Shown piece after piece: positions 1-7,791 of a stretch of DNA of 64,000 nucleotides. A program made the position numbers and the translations under genes. The DNA is from Bacillota bacterium (GTDB lineage Bacteria > Bacillota > Clostridia > Christensenellales > SZUA-584), in assembly GCA_023415795.1 (NCBI GenBank), contig JAEZJG010000023.1:62001-126000 (forward strand), read 5' to 3'. The notes beneath the pieces are model-generated. The model was not told where the DNA came from. It did not search any database and saw nothing but the letters and a program-made list of their open reading frames with translations. The first letter of the stretch is position 1. Every line of letters starts with the position of its first letter.

Positions 1-150
1 TCACACGTGGATGAGGTGCAAGATACGTTCTGCGCCCCATCGCTTCAATTAAAAAGACGTGATCTGACGATGCAGACTCTTTTCTTTGATGGGTCTCAGT
101 CGAAAGGCAAGTTGCAAGAATGTTGGCTGATATCAGCCGATGGTTTTGTA
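1..150 (+). promoter_or_regulatory. structured untranslated leader of unknown class
   Basis: This stretch has no credible gene but folds locally. Bases 10-20 pair with 31-41 (GATGAGGTGCA against TGCGCCCCATC, one mismatch and a wobble), and 125-138 is a perfect inverted repeat (GGCTGATATCAGCC). It leads straight into an intrinsic terminator and then a regulator gene. Hairpins followed by a terminator ahead of a gene suggest either a cis-regulatory leader or the 3' end of an RNA that starts left of the window. I could not match it to a riboswitch class I know; a stretch around 108-120 (CGAAAGGCAAG) faintly recalls the lysine riboswitch core, but the diagnostic elements are missing. Confidence 0.35.
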
Positions 151-153
151 TTT

Positions 154-179
154 AACCTGCCTCTCGAGGCGGGTTTTTT
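154..179 (+). terminator. intrinsic terminator
   Basis: CCTGCCT (156-162) pairs with AGGCGGG (167-173) around a CTCG loop, extended by flanking AA/TT pairs, and is followed by six T. It sits 37 bases before the TM1266-type gene, so it either ends an upstream transcript or acts as an attenuator for that gene. Confidence 0.8.
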
Positions 180-215
180 GATTGCTAAAAAGGCAGAAAC
201 GGAGACCAATGAAAC

Positions 216-467
216 ATGAAACGAATTGCTGTGATCAGCGCGATACTGGAAAACCCGGAGCAGGCGCAAGGGCCATTTAACGCCATTGTGGCGGGCTTTA
301 AGGGTATCGTGAAGGGACGCATGGGGCTGCCGCTGCCGGAGCATGGCGTGTCGGTGATTACCATAGCGCTGGCGGGAGATCTGGACGAAATCAACAGCTT
401 GACGGGAAAGCTGGGAGCACTGCCGGATGTGCAGGTGAAGACGTCTATCTCTAAAAAAGAGGTATAG
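216..467 (+). CDS. TM1266-type putative iron-only hydrogenase system regulator
   Basis: An 83-residue protein matching in length and pattern the small ACT/NikR-C-like family described as putative iron-only hydrogenase system regulator (TM1266 type). Visible hallmarks are the start MKRIAVISAILENPE, the central GRMGLPLPEHGVSVITIAL and the C-terminal strand LPDVQVKTSIS. The family is expected to form a ferredoxin-like fold that binds a small ligand; its true target is not established. The start ATG has GGAGA ten bases upstream. It stands alone, downstream of a structured leader and terminator, with no hydrogenase maturation genes in the window, so the hydrogenase link is by family only. Confidence 0.8.
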   Translation: MKRIAVISAILENPEQAQGPFNAIVAGFKGIVKGRMGLPLPEHGVSVITIALAGDLDEINSLTGKLGALPDVQVKTSISKKEV

Positions 468-489
468 ACTTCAGCATACGTACGCTTAG

Positions 490-535
490 GGAACCATGAT
501 TTAAGGAACCATGATTTTTGAGAGCCGAACGGCTC
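490..535. repeat. 15-base-period direct repeat and adjacent hairpin
   Basis: GGAACCATGATTT occurs at 490-502 and again at 505-517, a local tandem duplication. It is followed by a perfect inverted repeat GAGCCG-AA-CGGCTC at 522-535. Both lie in the short leader of the lipoprotein gene, just upstream of its ribosome site, and could influence its translation. Confidence 0.5.
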
Positions 536-549
536 GGAAGGGATTTAAT

Positions 550-1596
550 ATGAAGAAAATATTGTTATTGGCACTGGCACTGGTGATGGTGCTGGCGATG
601 ATGACCGGCTGCGGCGGGAGCAACGCACCTGCTGCATCTGCGGAGCCCACGGCGGCGGCGACAGCCGAGGCGACAGATGCACCCGCTCCGGCAACGCCCG
701 AAGCCACACAAGAGGCGGCATCGTACGACGAAAGCAATCCGCTGGCGGCTGCCACTTTGGCCGGACCCACCGGCATGGGCATGATCCAGCTGTTTGGCAA
801 CCCGGCGTATGACATTGCGCTGCAGGCCAGCCCGGACGAGATTACGCCCAAGATCATCAGCGGCGAGGTTTCCGTTGCGACGATACCCTCGAATCTGGCG
901 GCGGTGCTGTACAACAAGATGAAGGGCGGCATCTCCGTCGTAGCTGTCAATACGATGGGCGTGCTGTATATATTGGAGAACGGCGACACGGTGAACAGCG
1001 TCGAGGATCTGGCGGGCAAGACGATATACGCCACCGGACAAGGCTCCACGCCGGAATACGCCCTGAACAAGATACTGTCTGCCAACGGCGTCGAAAACGT
1101 GACGGTGGAATACATGGGCGCGCATGCCGATTTGGCGGGTGCGATGGCGGCGGGCGAGGTTAAGCTGGCGCTGCTGCCCGAGCCGTTTGTGTCTACTGTG
1201 CTTGCGAAGAACCCGGATGTGGCGGTGAAGCTGGACATCAACGCCGAATGGAAGAAAATATTTGGCGAGGATGCGGGCATGCCGATGGGCGTGACGGTGG
1301 TATCCAACAAGTTTGCGGCGAACAAGGCGAATATGGATAAGCTGATAGCGGACTACAGCGCGTCTGTGGAATACGTAACGAAGGATACGGACGCGGCGGC
1401 GGCAGAAATCGTCGCGCAGGGGATTGTGGGTGCGGAGCCCATTGCGAAATCGGCAGTGCCGCGCTGCGGCATCTCGTTTATCACGGGAGAGCAGTGCAAG
1501 GCGATACTGTCGGACTATTTCGCGGTGATGTTTGAGAGCAATCCGAATTCTCTGGGCGGCGCGATACCCGACGACGCGATATATTACATGCCGTAA
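550..1596 (+). CDS. lipoprotein substrate-binding protein of an ABC transporter (NMT1/SsuA-like)
   Basis: A 348-residue exported lipoprotein. The N-terminus has two lysines, a hydrophobic core and a lipobox ending MMTGC, followed by an Ala/Pro/Glu/Thr-rich linker. The mature part contains the LAGPTGMGMIQLF opening, VATIPSNLAAVLYNKM and a GKTIYATGQGSTPEYALNKIL segment typical of NMT1/ThiY/SsuA-type periplasmic binding proteins. The ATG at 550 is chosen because it begins the signal peptide and has a GGAAGGGA site just upstream; a reading frame from 511 adds an unlikely N-terminus. No permease or ATPase is adjacent and a terminator follows, so it is an orphan binding protein; its substrate is not readable, with sulfonates, nitrate, pyrimidine precursors or metals all possible. 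Confidence 0.8.
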   Translation: MKKILLLALALVMVLAMMTGCGGSNAPAASAEPTAAATAEATDAPAPATPEATQEAASYDESNPLAAATLAGPTGMGMIQLFGNPAYDIALQASPDEITPKIISGEVSVATIPSNLAAVLYNKMKGGISVVAVNTMGVLYILENGDTVNSVEDLAGKTIYATGQGSTPEYALNKILSANGVENVTVEYMGAHADLAGAMAAGEVKLALLPEPFVSTVLAKNPDVAVKLDINAEWKKIFGEDAGMPMGVTVVSNKFAANKANMDKLIADYSASVEYVTKDTDAAAAEIVAQGIVGAEPIAKSAVPRCGISFITGEQCKAILSDYFAVMFESNPNSLGGAIPDDAIYYMP

Positions 1597-1613
1597 AAAG
1601 GGTGATGCAGGGG

Positions 1614-1642
1614 AAAGCCGGTGAATAAGCACCGGCTTTTTT
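1614..1642 (+). terminator. intrinsic terminator of the binding-protein gene
   Basis: GCCGGTG (1617-1623) pairs with CACCGGC (1630-1636) around a six-base loop, flanked by A/T pairs and ended by six T. Confidence 0.9.
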
Positions 1643-1714
1643 CATACAGCCAGATGCATGAACAAGCAAGCTGAATCGCGCTGTTGTGTATGATTTCAAC
1701 ACGGTCTTCGCGGT

Positions 1715-1743
1715 TTGACTTTTCAAGGTTGTTGCATTAAAAT
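1715..1743 (+). promoter_or_regulatory. sigma-A type promoter for the CARDB membrane protein
   Basis: TTGACT (1715-1720), a 17-base spacer, and TAAAAT (1738-1743) lie about 55 bases upstream of the TTG start of the next gene. Five of six bases match consensus in each hexamer. Confidence 0.65.
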
Positions 1744-1797
1744 ATACACAAATATGAAATTTAATATTATGCGTTCTATGACAAGGAGGAAAACGTT

Positions 1798-3495
1798 TTG
1801 AGAAAGCATATATCAGCATTTTTGGTGCTGACACTGGTGCTGACTACATTGCTGGCGGGCTTCAGCATGCCTGCGCTGGCGGCTAATGTTAGTTTTAGCG
1901 TTACACCGAGCGTTTCAGAAATGACATCTGGCGGAGACGTAAGGTTTAGCTTTGGTATTGAAAATAAAGACGCGGCTGAACTCAACGATTGCTCAATTTA
2001 TTATAATGGAAAAAGCCAGGAAAGTATTGGAAAAGTACCGGTTGGACAACCTGTAAACGGCGAATTTACAATGAATGTAAGCGACAGCATGCTAGGGCAG
2101 ACGCTGACATTTAAACTGATGTCGGGTGGCACGGAAGTGGCATCAGCCACAGCTACGGTTAACAAAAAAACCGCCTCTATCAAGCTGGATGTCAGCGTGA
2201 AGAGGGATAAGGAAATCGCGGCGGCGGGCGAGACGGTGAAGTTTACGTTTACGCTGGAGAACAACGGTGAAGCCGCGGCCACAGACATCGTTGTGAAAGC
2301 ACCGGGCCTCAACAGCGGTAAGGAATTGAAGCCCAAGTTTGATCTGCAGCCCGGCAAGGATTTCACCTTCTCGTATACGCATACGATGACGTCGAGCGAT
2401 CTGACGGTGAAGCCGACAATATCCTATAAGGCGAACGGACAAAGCCAAACACCTATTACGAAGGATGCCATGGTGGTCACGCTGAGCAAGCCGGACGTAA
2501 AGGTGGAGCTGACAGCCAGCAACGAGCGCCCGCAGCCGGGCGAGCAGGTGACCTTTACATTTAAGGTTATGAACAATGGCAACATGTCGTACTCGCACAT
2601 GAAGGTGTACATGAACGGCGAGGCGGTGGAGTTTCCCACCAGCCGATTGAAGCCGGGCGAAGTTCTTTCGCAGACCTATACGCGTACATTTGAAACTTCT
2701 ACCGAGGTCTCGTTCTCCATCACAATGGATAACCAGAACGAGGAAGAGAAGAGCGTGACCTCCAACGTCATAAGTATACAACTGCCGGTTGATCCGTCGC
2801 TGGTGAATGATAAGGTAAAGCTCAGCCTCAGCGTGGACAGGCCTCAGCTGACCTCGGCCGGTGCGGTTAAGTTCTCCGGCTTTGTGACCAATGCCACCGA
2901 ATACGAGCTGCTGAACGTGCAGGTGAACGAAGCAAGCCTGGGCAGCGTGTACAGCGTATCGTCACTGGAGGCGGGCGGACAAGACCCCATCGAGATATCC
3001 GCCGATATTAACGCCACCACAACATATAACTTTGTGCTGACGGCGACCGACCGTGACGGCAACAACTATACCATCAATGCAGACCCCATCACGGTCTCTG
3101 TGCAGTCGGTGGAGCCTACGCCCACAAATTTTGAGGATGCACCGGACGTGACGGAGGGTCAGGTGCTGGACGGCAGCAAAAAGCCCTTTGACTGGAGCAA
3201 GTTCTTTTTGATCGTGGCTATCGTGCTGGTGGTGCTGATCATCGGCGTGGGCGTTGCGCTGGTGGTGCTGTGGAAAAAGGGCGGCACCGGCGGCGGCAGA
3301 CCCACAGGCGGCAGACCTACCTCCGGCAGCAGACCGTTGGCGGGGAGAACCACGTCGTCGTCCGCCAGACCTGCAGCGCGTCCGTCATCGTCGTCTTCAC
3401 AGGGGCGCGGTAAAACATCGTCCGGCTCATACGGACGCGGCGGCGGACCGCGCAAGCCGAGCGGCGGCGGCTATCGCGACAGGAATAACTTCTAA
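1798..3495 (+). CDS. membrane-anchored CARDB/DUF11-like repeat protein with Gly/Arg/Ser-rich tail
   Basis: A 565-residue protein starting at TTG with AAGGAGG eight bases upstream. It has a signal peptide (hydrophobic core, cleavage likely after PALAA near residue 28), then about 430 residues of beta-rich repeats resembling CARDB/DUF11 adhesion-like domains, each with a pattern like FTFTLENNGEAAATDIVVKA. A single membrane segment (about residues 467-490, FFLIVAIVLVVLIIGVGVAL) follows, then WKK and a disordered tail of about 75 residues rich in Gly, Arg, Ser and Pro, including RGGG and GGGYRDR. Predicted topology is repeats outside, tail in the cytoplasm. It is a single-gene unit with its own promoter and terminator. 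The specific role is unknown; a cell-envelope scaffold is an inference. Confidence 0.7.
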   Translation: MRKHISAFLVLTLVLTTLLAGFSMPALAANVSFSVTPSVSEMTSGGDVRFSFGIENKDAAELNDCSIYYNGKSQESIGKVPVGQPVNGEFTMNVSDSMLGQTLTFKLMSGGTEVASATATVNKKTASIKLDVSVKRDKEIAAAGETVKFTFTLENNGEAAATDIVVKAPGLNSGKELKPKFDLQPGKDFTFSYTHTMTSSDLTVKPTISYKANGQSQTPITKDAMVVTLSKPDVKVELTASNERPQPGEQVTFTFKVMNNGNMSYSHMKVYMNGEAVEFPTSRLKPGEVLSQTYTRTFETSTEVSFSITMDNQNEEEKSVTSNVISIQLPVDPSLVNDKVKLSLSVDRPQLTSAGAVKFSGFVTNATEYELLNVQVNEASLGSVYSVSSLEAGGQDPIEISADINATTTYNFVLTATDRDGNNYTINADPITVSVQSVEPTPTNFEDAPDVTEGQVLDGSKKPFDWSKFFLIVAIVLVVLIIGVGVALVVLWKKGGTGGGRPTGGRPTSGSRPLAGRTTSSSARPAARPSSSSSQGRGKTSSGSYGRGGGPRKPSGGGYRDRNNF

Positions 3496-3518
3496 GACGG
3501 AACATTATAAATAATATG

Positions 3519-3549
3519 CCGGCGCTGGAAACGGCGCCGGTTTCGTTTT
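3519..3549 (+). terminator. intrinsic terminator after the CARDB protein gene
   Basis: CCGGCGC (3519-3525) pairs with GCGCCGG (3534-3540) around an eight-base loop and is followed by TTTCGTTTT. Confidence 0.85.
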
Positions 3550-3645
3550 ACAAGTAAAGACCCTTGCGTACAGGCGGGGTGATACACATAGACATAATAA
3601 ACTGTGGCAGCTTCTGAAATAATACGAGAGGCAAGTGATGGCAAT

Positions 3646-4521
3646 ATGGGTAAGAATGAAGAGCGATATGTACTGGTAACGGGCGCGAGCTCGGGCATTG
3701 GCAGGGCGACGGCACTGCGGTTGGCGCAGGAGGGCTTCACGGTATACGGCACATCGAGGCGGGGCAGCTATGAGACGGTGGAGCAGGACGGTGCATCGTT
3801 CGTGCTGCTGCCGATGACGCTGGAGGATGAGGCGACGATCCAAGATGCGGTGCGATACATATTGGATCGCCACGGACGCATCGACCTGCTTGTGAACGCA
3901 GCGGGCAGCGGCATCGCCGGAGCCATTGAGGAGACAAGCGCGGAGGAAGCGACACGGCAGTTTGATGTATGCTTCTTTGGCATTGTGCGCGTGCTGAACC
4001 ATGTGCTTCCCGCGATGCGTGAAGCGAGAAGCGGGCGCATCATCAACATCGGTTCTGTGGCAGCGTTTTTCCCGCTGCCGTTCCAGTCGATGTACAGCGC
4101 GGCAAAGGCGGCGATGTATTCGATGACGTGTGCGCTGCGCATGGAGCTTAAGCCCTATGGCATTGATGTGTGTCAGATTGAGCCGGGCGATGTGAAGACG
4201 GGCTTTACCGACCAGCGCGTGATCGCACAGAAGGCGAAAAACACGGCTTATCCCGTGATGTTTAGGCGTGCATACTATGAGATGGTGCGTTCGGAAATGA
4301 CGGGCTATGCGCCTGAACGCTGCGCGAAAACGGTGCTGAAGGCTGCGCTGATGAAAAAGCCGCCCGCACGGATGTGTGTGGACTTTTCGTATGGATTGCT
4401 GGGTGTTGTGGCGGCGCTGCTGCCGTGGAGCATCTGCGAGAAGCTCATTGCGTCCATCTACCTGAAAAACGACCCGCCGGAGGGCTGGCGGATGGGGCAG
4501 ACCACTTTGGAAAGGAAATAA
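3646..4521 (+). CDS. short-chain dehydrogenase/reductase (SDR)
   Basis: A classical SDR of 291 residues. The NAD(P)-binding motif TGASSGIG is at residues 12-19, NAAGSG takes the place of the usual NNAG, and the catalytic triad reads S137, Y150 and K154 (INIGSVAAFF ... YSAAK). Length is slightly above the 250-residue norm because of a C-terminal extension with hydrophobic stretches (LLGVVAALLPWSIC), as seen in SDRs related to hydroxysteroid or retinol dehydrogenases. The ATG at 3646 is chosen as the residue set before the Rossmann strand; the ribosome site is weak (GAGAGG about 13 bases upstream) and an earlier GTG at 3604 stays possible. The nitroreductase gene follows after three bases, so the two form an operon. 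The substrate is not readable. Confidence 0.85.
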   Translation: MGKNEERYVLVTGASSGIGRATALRLAQEGFTVYGTSRRGSYETVEQDGASFVLLPMTLEDEATIQDAVRYILDRHGRIDLLVNAAGSGIAGAIEETSAEEATRQFDVCFFGIVRVLNHVLPAMREARSGRIINIGSVAAFFPLPFQSMYSAAKAAMYSMTCALRMELKPYGIDVCQIEPGDVKTGFTDQRVIAQKAKNTAYPVMFRRAYYEMVRSEMTGYAPERCAKTVLKAALMKKPPARMCVDFSYGLLGVVAALLPWSICEKLIASIYLKNDPPEGWRMGQTTLERK

Positions 4522-4524
4522 TGC

Positions 4525-5040
4525 ATGGATTCTTTGAAAGCGATATTGGAAAGACGCAGCTACCGGGTGTATCAGGATAAGCCGGTGTCGGAGGAGACAA
4601 TAGAGACGCTTCTCAAGGCGGGCATGGCCGCACCGTCGGCAATGAACTCGCAGCCGTGGGAGTTTCTGGTAATGCAGGATGTGGAGAAGAAAGCGGCGGT
4701 CTCAGAGCTGGTGCAGTTCTGGAACATGCTCAAGAAAGCGCCGCTCGGTATACTGGTGATGGCTAACCTGAGCGGCTACCGCGGATCTATGCCGGAGTTT
4801 TTTGTGCAGGATTGTGCGCTATGTGCGGAGAATATACTGCTGGCGGCAGAGGCTATGGGCCTTGGCGGCGTGTACCTGGGGCTGTATCCCAAGCAGAGCA
4901 TCATGAGCAAAATTCGGGAGATTTACAGCATACCTGAGGAGATACAGCCGTTTGCGCTGCTGTCCATCGGCTACCCCGACAGACCGCTGAAGCCGCACAC
5001 CACGTTTCACAGCCACAAGGTGCATCGGGATGTGTATTAG
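4525..5040 (+). CDS. nitroreductase-family FMN oxidoreductase
   Basis: A 171-residue protein of the nitroreductase fold. The N-terminal RRSYRVYQDKPVSEE binds the FMN phosphate in this family, and AAPSAMNSQPWEFLV is the second family signature; GLGGVYLGLYP lies in the C-terminal half. Enzymes of this type are homodimers that reduce nitro compounds, quinones or flavins with NAD(P)H; the real substrate is unknown. It overlaps the operon of the SDR upstream (three-base gap, GGAAAGGA ribosome site inside the SDR end) and is followed by a strong terminator. The last residues (HKVHRDVY) are typical of the short clostridial members. Confidence 0.88.
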   Translation: MDSLKAILERRSYRVYQDKPVSEETIETLLKAGMAAPSAMNSQPWEFLVMQDVEKKAAVSELVQFWNMLKKAPLGILVMANLSGYRGSMPEFFVQDCALCAENILLAAEAMGLGGVYLGLYPKQSIMSKIREIYSIPEEIQPFALLSIGYPDRPLKPHTTFHSHKVHRDVY

Positions 5041-5113
5041 TTGAGCTGTACAAAACCAAAGAAAAGGGGATGCAGCGAATAGACCAATGCTAATTCCTCA
5101 TATAAATAGTACT

Positions 5114-5140
5114 AAAAATGCCTTCGCAAAGGCATTTTTT
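5114..5140. terminator. bidirectional intrinsic terminator
   Basis: An 11-bp perfect stem (5114-5124 with 5129-5139) closes a CGCA tetraloop and is bounded by runs of A and T. It can stop the SDR-nitroreductase transcript and also transcription coming from the chrA side. Confidence 0.9.
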
Positions 5141-5157
5141 ATAAGATTTTAATGGAG

Positions 5158-5226
5158 CAGCACCCCTTTAGCGATGGCTAGGAGGCAGCACCCCTTTAGC
5201 GATGGCTAGGAGGCAGCGCCTCCTAG
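5158..5226. repeat. 28-bp tandem repeat plus 9-bp inverted repeat
   Basis: A 28-bp unit is present twice without a gap (5158-5185 and 5186-5213). Each unit contains TTTAGC GATG GCTAGGAGG, a partly self-complementary core. The second copy runs into a perfect inverted repeat CTAGGAGGC-AGC-GCCTCCTAG at 5206-5226. The repeat ends exactly where the chrA reading frame stops, so it probably marks an insertion or deletion junction, possibly a small repetitive (REP-like) element. Confidence 0.75.
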
Positions 5227-5744
5227 GTGTTGATCCTTGGAGCCCAGTATCAGATAAATGCTGTTGAAATCCAGCAGGAACGACAGCAGGAAGGCAACTG
5301 AGAAAGCGATGACAGAGAGCACATCCTTGTAGAACGGCTTCATGAAACCAAGAAAGGCGGATACCAGCAGCGCCACCACCGCCGCACGGATACCGCGCAG
5401 CACACCGGCGACGTAGGCGTTGTCCCGCACGGCCTCGTATGCGAAGGTGACTGCGGTCAGCGTGATAAGAGAAGGAAGGGCACTGCCCGCCACCGCGACG
5501 AGAGCGCCCTTGAACTTTCGGAGCTTATATCCAATTAACACGCTGCTGTTGACAGCGATCGCGCGCCGGGCACCGACTGAGACAATGCAATCATGTTGAG
5601 CATGTCCTCGTCGGTGATCCAGCCGTACCGCTCCACATATTCTGCCCGAAACAGCGGCATCATGGCATATCCGCCGCCGAAGGTGAGCGCACCCACCTTG
5701 AACATGATGAGGAAGATGCGCCACAGACTTACCTTTTGTGTCAT
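5206..5744 (-). pseudogene. chrA: chromate transporter ChrA (short form), frameshifted and 3'-truncated
   Basis: The product resembles a short-chain ChrA transporter. From the ATG at 5744 the first frame gives ALTFGGGYAMMPLFRAEYVE, a ChrA hallmark, and continues to ALSQSVPGA near 5562. The rest of the protein (IAVNSSVLIGYKLRKFKGAL and three further hydrophobic stretches) is in another frame. The break lies in a GCGCGCG run: removing one CG dinucleotide restores SVPGAIAVNSS, so a 2-base insertion, or a sequencing error, explains it. The end is also abnormal, with the last membrane region stopping in SKDQHLGGAAS inside a repeat. Short ChrA proteins usually come as adjacent pairs, and no partner remains. 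The start overlaps the aconitase stop as TGATG, so it was the second gene of that operon. Confidence 0.8.
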
Positions 5745-7675
5745 CAGTTACCCTTCTTTGTATGGTTGAGAAGACCGCCGTCTTTCAGCACCTTTTTGAG
5801 CCGCTCGGATACATCAAGCCGCACCGGGAAGGAGAAGCCTTTTGTGGTATCGGTAATGGTAAATTCCGTTGATCCGTCCACCTTGGCACGTGCATCCGTG
5901 ATTTCCAGCGCGTCGCCTTGGTCAATGCGGTCGTAATCCGCCTCGTTCACGAACACCAGCGGCAGTATGCCGGAGTTAACGAGGTTCGCCATGTGGATTC
6001 GCGCGAACGATTTGGTGATGACGCCGCGAATACCGAGGTAGAGCGGCACCAGCGCTGCGTGCTCACGCGAGGAGCCCTGTCCATAGTTGTGACCTGCTAC
6101 GAGGAAGCCGCCTTGCTTCGCCTTGGCACGTGCCGGGAAGGCGGGGTCCACGGGAGCGAGACAGTAGTCAGACAGGTACGGTATGTTGGAACGGTAGGGG
6201 AGCAGCTTCGCACCAGACGGCATGATGTGATCAGTCGTGATGTTGTCCTCCATCTTCAGCAGCACCTCGCCCGTCACCGTGTCCTCCAGCGTTTTGCCCA
6301 GCGGGAACGGCTTGATGTTGGGACCGCGCACGATTTCTGTCTCGCCGTTTACATCGGGTGCGGCCACGAGGTTGTCGTTGATAAGGAACTGCTCCGGCAA
6401 TGCAATGGTCAATGCGTCCGCGTCAAGACCAAGATCGCGCGGATCTGTCAGCACACCAGTGAGCGCGGTGGCTGCCGCCGTCTCCGGGCTGACGAGGTAT
6501 ACGCCCGCGCTGGCTGTACCGGAGCGGTTGTAGAAGTTGCGGTTGAATGTACGCACCGAAACGGCGTTAGAGCGGGGAGCCTGTCCCATGCCGATGCACG
6601 GACCGCAGCCGCACTCCAATATGCGCGCACCGGCGTCGATGATATCTGCCAGCGCACCGTTTTCCGCCAGCATCGTCATCACCTGCTTTGAGCCGGGCGA
6701 CAGTGTCAGGCTGACCTCGGGCGCGATGCTCTTGCCCTTCAGTATGGCCGCAACGCGCATCAGGTCTAGATATGATGCGTTGGTGCAGCTGCCGATGCAC
6801 ACCTGATCCACCTTGATGGCGCCGATCTCATGAATGGTTTTTACGCTGTCCGGGCTGTGCGGCATTGCTGCCATTGGCTCCAGCTGGGACAGGTCTATGG
6901 TAATTGTTTCGTCGTAGACGGCATCCGGCTCGGCGGCCAGCGGTACAAAGTCTGATTCGCGTCCCTGTGCGGCGAGGAAGGCCCGTGTTACGTCGTCGCT
7001 GGGGAATATTGAGGTGGTCGCGCCCAGCTCTGCACCCATGTTGGTGATGGTCGCGCGCTCCGGTACCGACAGCGTCGCTACGCCCGCGCCGAAGTATTCC
7101 ACGATTTTACCCACGCCGCCCTTTACGCTGAGACGACGCAGAACCTCAAGGATGATGTCCTTTGCGGATACGCCAAACGGAAGCTGGCCGACCAGCTCAA
7201 CGCCCAGAATTTTGGGCATGGGGATGTAGTATGCGCCGCCGCCCATCGCAACGGCTACGTCCAGCCCGCCCGCGCCGATGGCGATCATTCCAATGCCGCC
7301 GCCAGTGGGGGTGTGGCTGTCGCTGCCCAGCAGTGTGGCACCCGGTACGCCGAAGCGCTCCAGATTCACCTGATGGCAGATGCCGTTACCCGGACGGCTG
7401 CAATACACTCCGTGCTTCTTGGCGACGGTTTCGATGTACTTATGGTCGTCTGCGTTTTCGAAGCCGGACTGAAGCATGTTATGGTCGATATAAGCCACGC
7501 TTTTTTTGGTCTTCACGCGCGGTACGCCCATCGCTTCAAACTGCAGGTATGCCATAGTGCCCGTGGAATCCTGAGTCAATGTATAGTCTATTTTGATGGA
7601 GATTTCTTCTCCGGCCGTCATCGACCCGGAGACAAGGTGATCCTTCAGTATTTTCTCTGCCAGTGTTTTACTCAC
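5744..7675 (-). CDS. aconitate hydratase (single-chain, clostridial/Aquifex type)
   Basis: A 643-residue aconitase, shorter than the roughly 900-residue AcnA form. It interconverts citrate and isocitrate with a [4Fe-4S] cluster in the cytoplasm. Cluster ligands are readable as C297 (CIGSCTNAS), C357 and C360 (CGCGPC); GSDSHTPTGGGIGM lies in the N-terminal part and the swivel domain carries GHNYGQGSSREHAAL with the active-site SSRE. The start is GTG at 7675 with GGAGGGG just upstream. Its promoter overlaps the terminator of spoVT. The broken chrA gene is translationally coupled behind it. LeuC-type homoaconitase is the main alternative, but fusion with the swivel domain in one chain favours aconitase. 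Confidence 0.92.
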   Translation of the reverse strand: MSKTLAEKILKDHLVSGSMTAGEEISIKIDYTLTQDSTGTMAYLQFEAMGVPRVKTKKSVAYIDHNMLQSGFENADDHKYIETVAKKHGVYCSRPGNGICHQVNLERFGVPGATLLGSDSHTPTGGGIGMIAIGAGGLDVAVAMGGGAYYIPMPKILGVELVGQLPFGVSAKDIILEVLRRLSVKGGVGKIVEYFGAGVATLSVPERATITNMGAELGATTSIFPSDDVTRAFLAAQGRESDFVPLAAEPDAVYDETITIDLSQLEPMAAMPHSPDSVKTIHEIGAIKVDQVCIGSCTNASYLDLMRVAAILKGKSIAPEVSLTLSPGSKQVMTMLAENGALADIIDAGARILECGCGPCIGMGQAPRSNAVSVRTFNRNFYNRSGTASAGVYLVSPETAAATALTGVLTDPRDLGLDADALTIALPEQFLINDNLVAAPDVNGETEIVRGPNIKPFPLGKTLEDTVTGEVLLKMEDNITTDHIMPSGAKLLPYRSNIPYLSDYCLAPVDPAFPARAKAKQGGFLVAGHNYGQGSSREHAALVPLYLGIRGVITKSFARIHMANLVNSGILPLVFVNEADYDRIDQGDALEITDARAKVDGSTEFTITDTTKGFSFPVRLDVSERLKKVLKDGGLLNHTKKGN

Positions 7676-7710
7676 AAACGCCCCTCCGATATTTAAAAGT
7701 TACTCAATAG

Positions 7711-7739
7711 ATTCTACCTTTTGGGATAAAAAAAATCAA
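7711..7739 (-). promoter_or_regulatory. sigma-A type promoter of the aconitase gene
   Basis: Read on the minus strand, TTGATT (7739-7734), a 17-base spacer and TAGAAT (7716-7711) lie 36 bases upstream of the GTG start. The -35 hexamer is inside the 3' arm of the spoVT terminator hairpin. Confidence 0.6.
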
Positions 7740-7775
7740 CTTGAATGCACAAAAAGCTGTGCAGCCAAGCTGATT
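7726..7775 (-). terminator. intrinsic terminator of spoVT
   Basis: On the minus strand AATCAGCTTG (7775-7766) pairs with CAAGTTGATT (7743-7734), with an inner TGCACA/TGTGCA hairpin, and is followed by a run of T from 7734 downward. Confidence 0.8.
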
Positions 7776-7791
7776 TGGCGATTTTCATTAC

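Noticed and set aside
1..150. Lysine riboswitch
   Set aside because: A CGAAAGGCAAG piece and an AGGTGC recall its core, but the required AAGAGTA and GCCGAAG elements, and the five-helix order, are absent.
7..219. 70-codon plus-strand frame
   Set aside because: It crosses the terminator hairpin and T run, has no ribosome site and no family.
5550..5580. Programmed frameshift in chrA
   Set aside because: There is no slippery heptamer with a downstream structure; a 2-base insertion in a CG run explains the shift, and the 3' end is also damaged.
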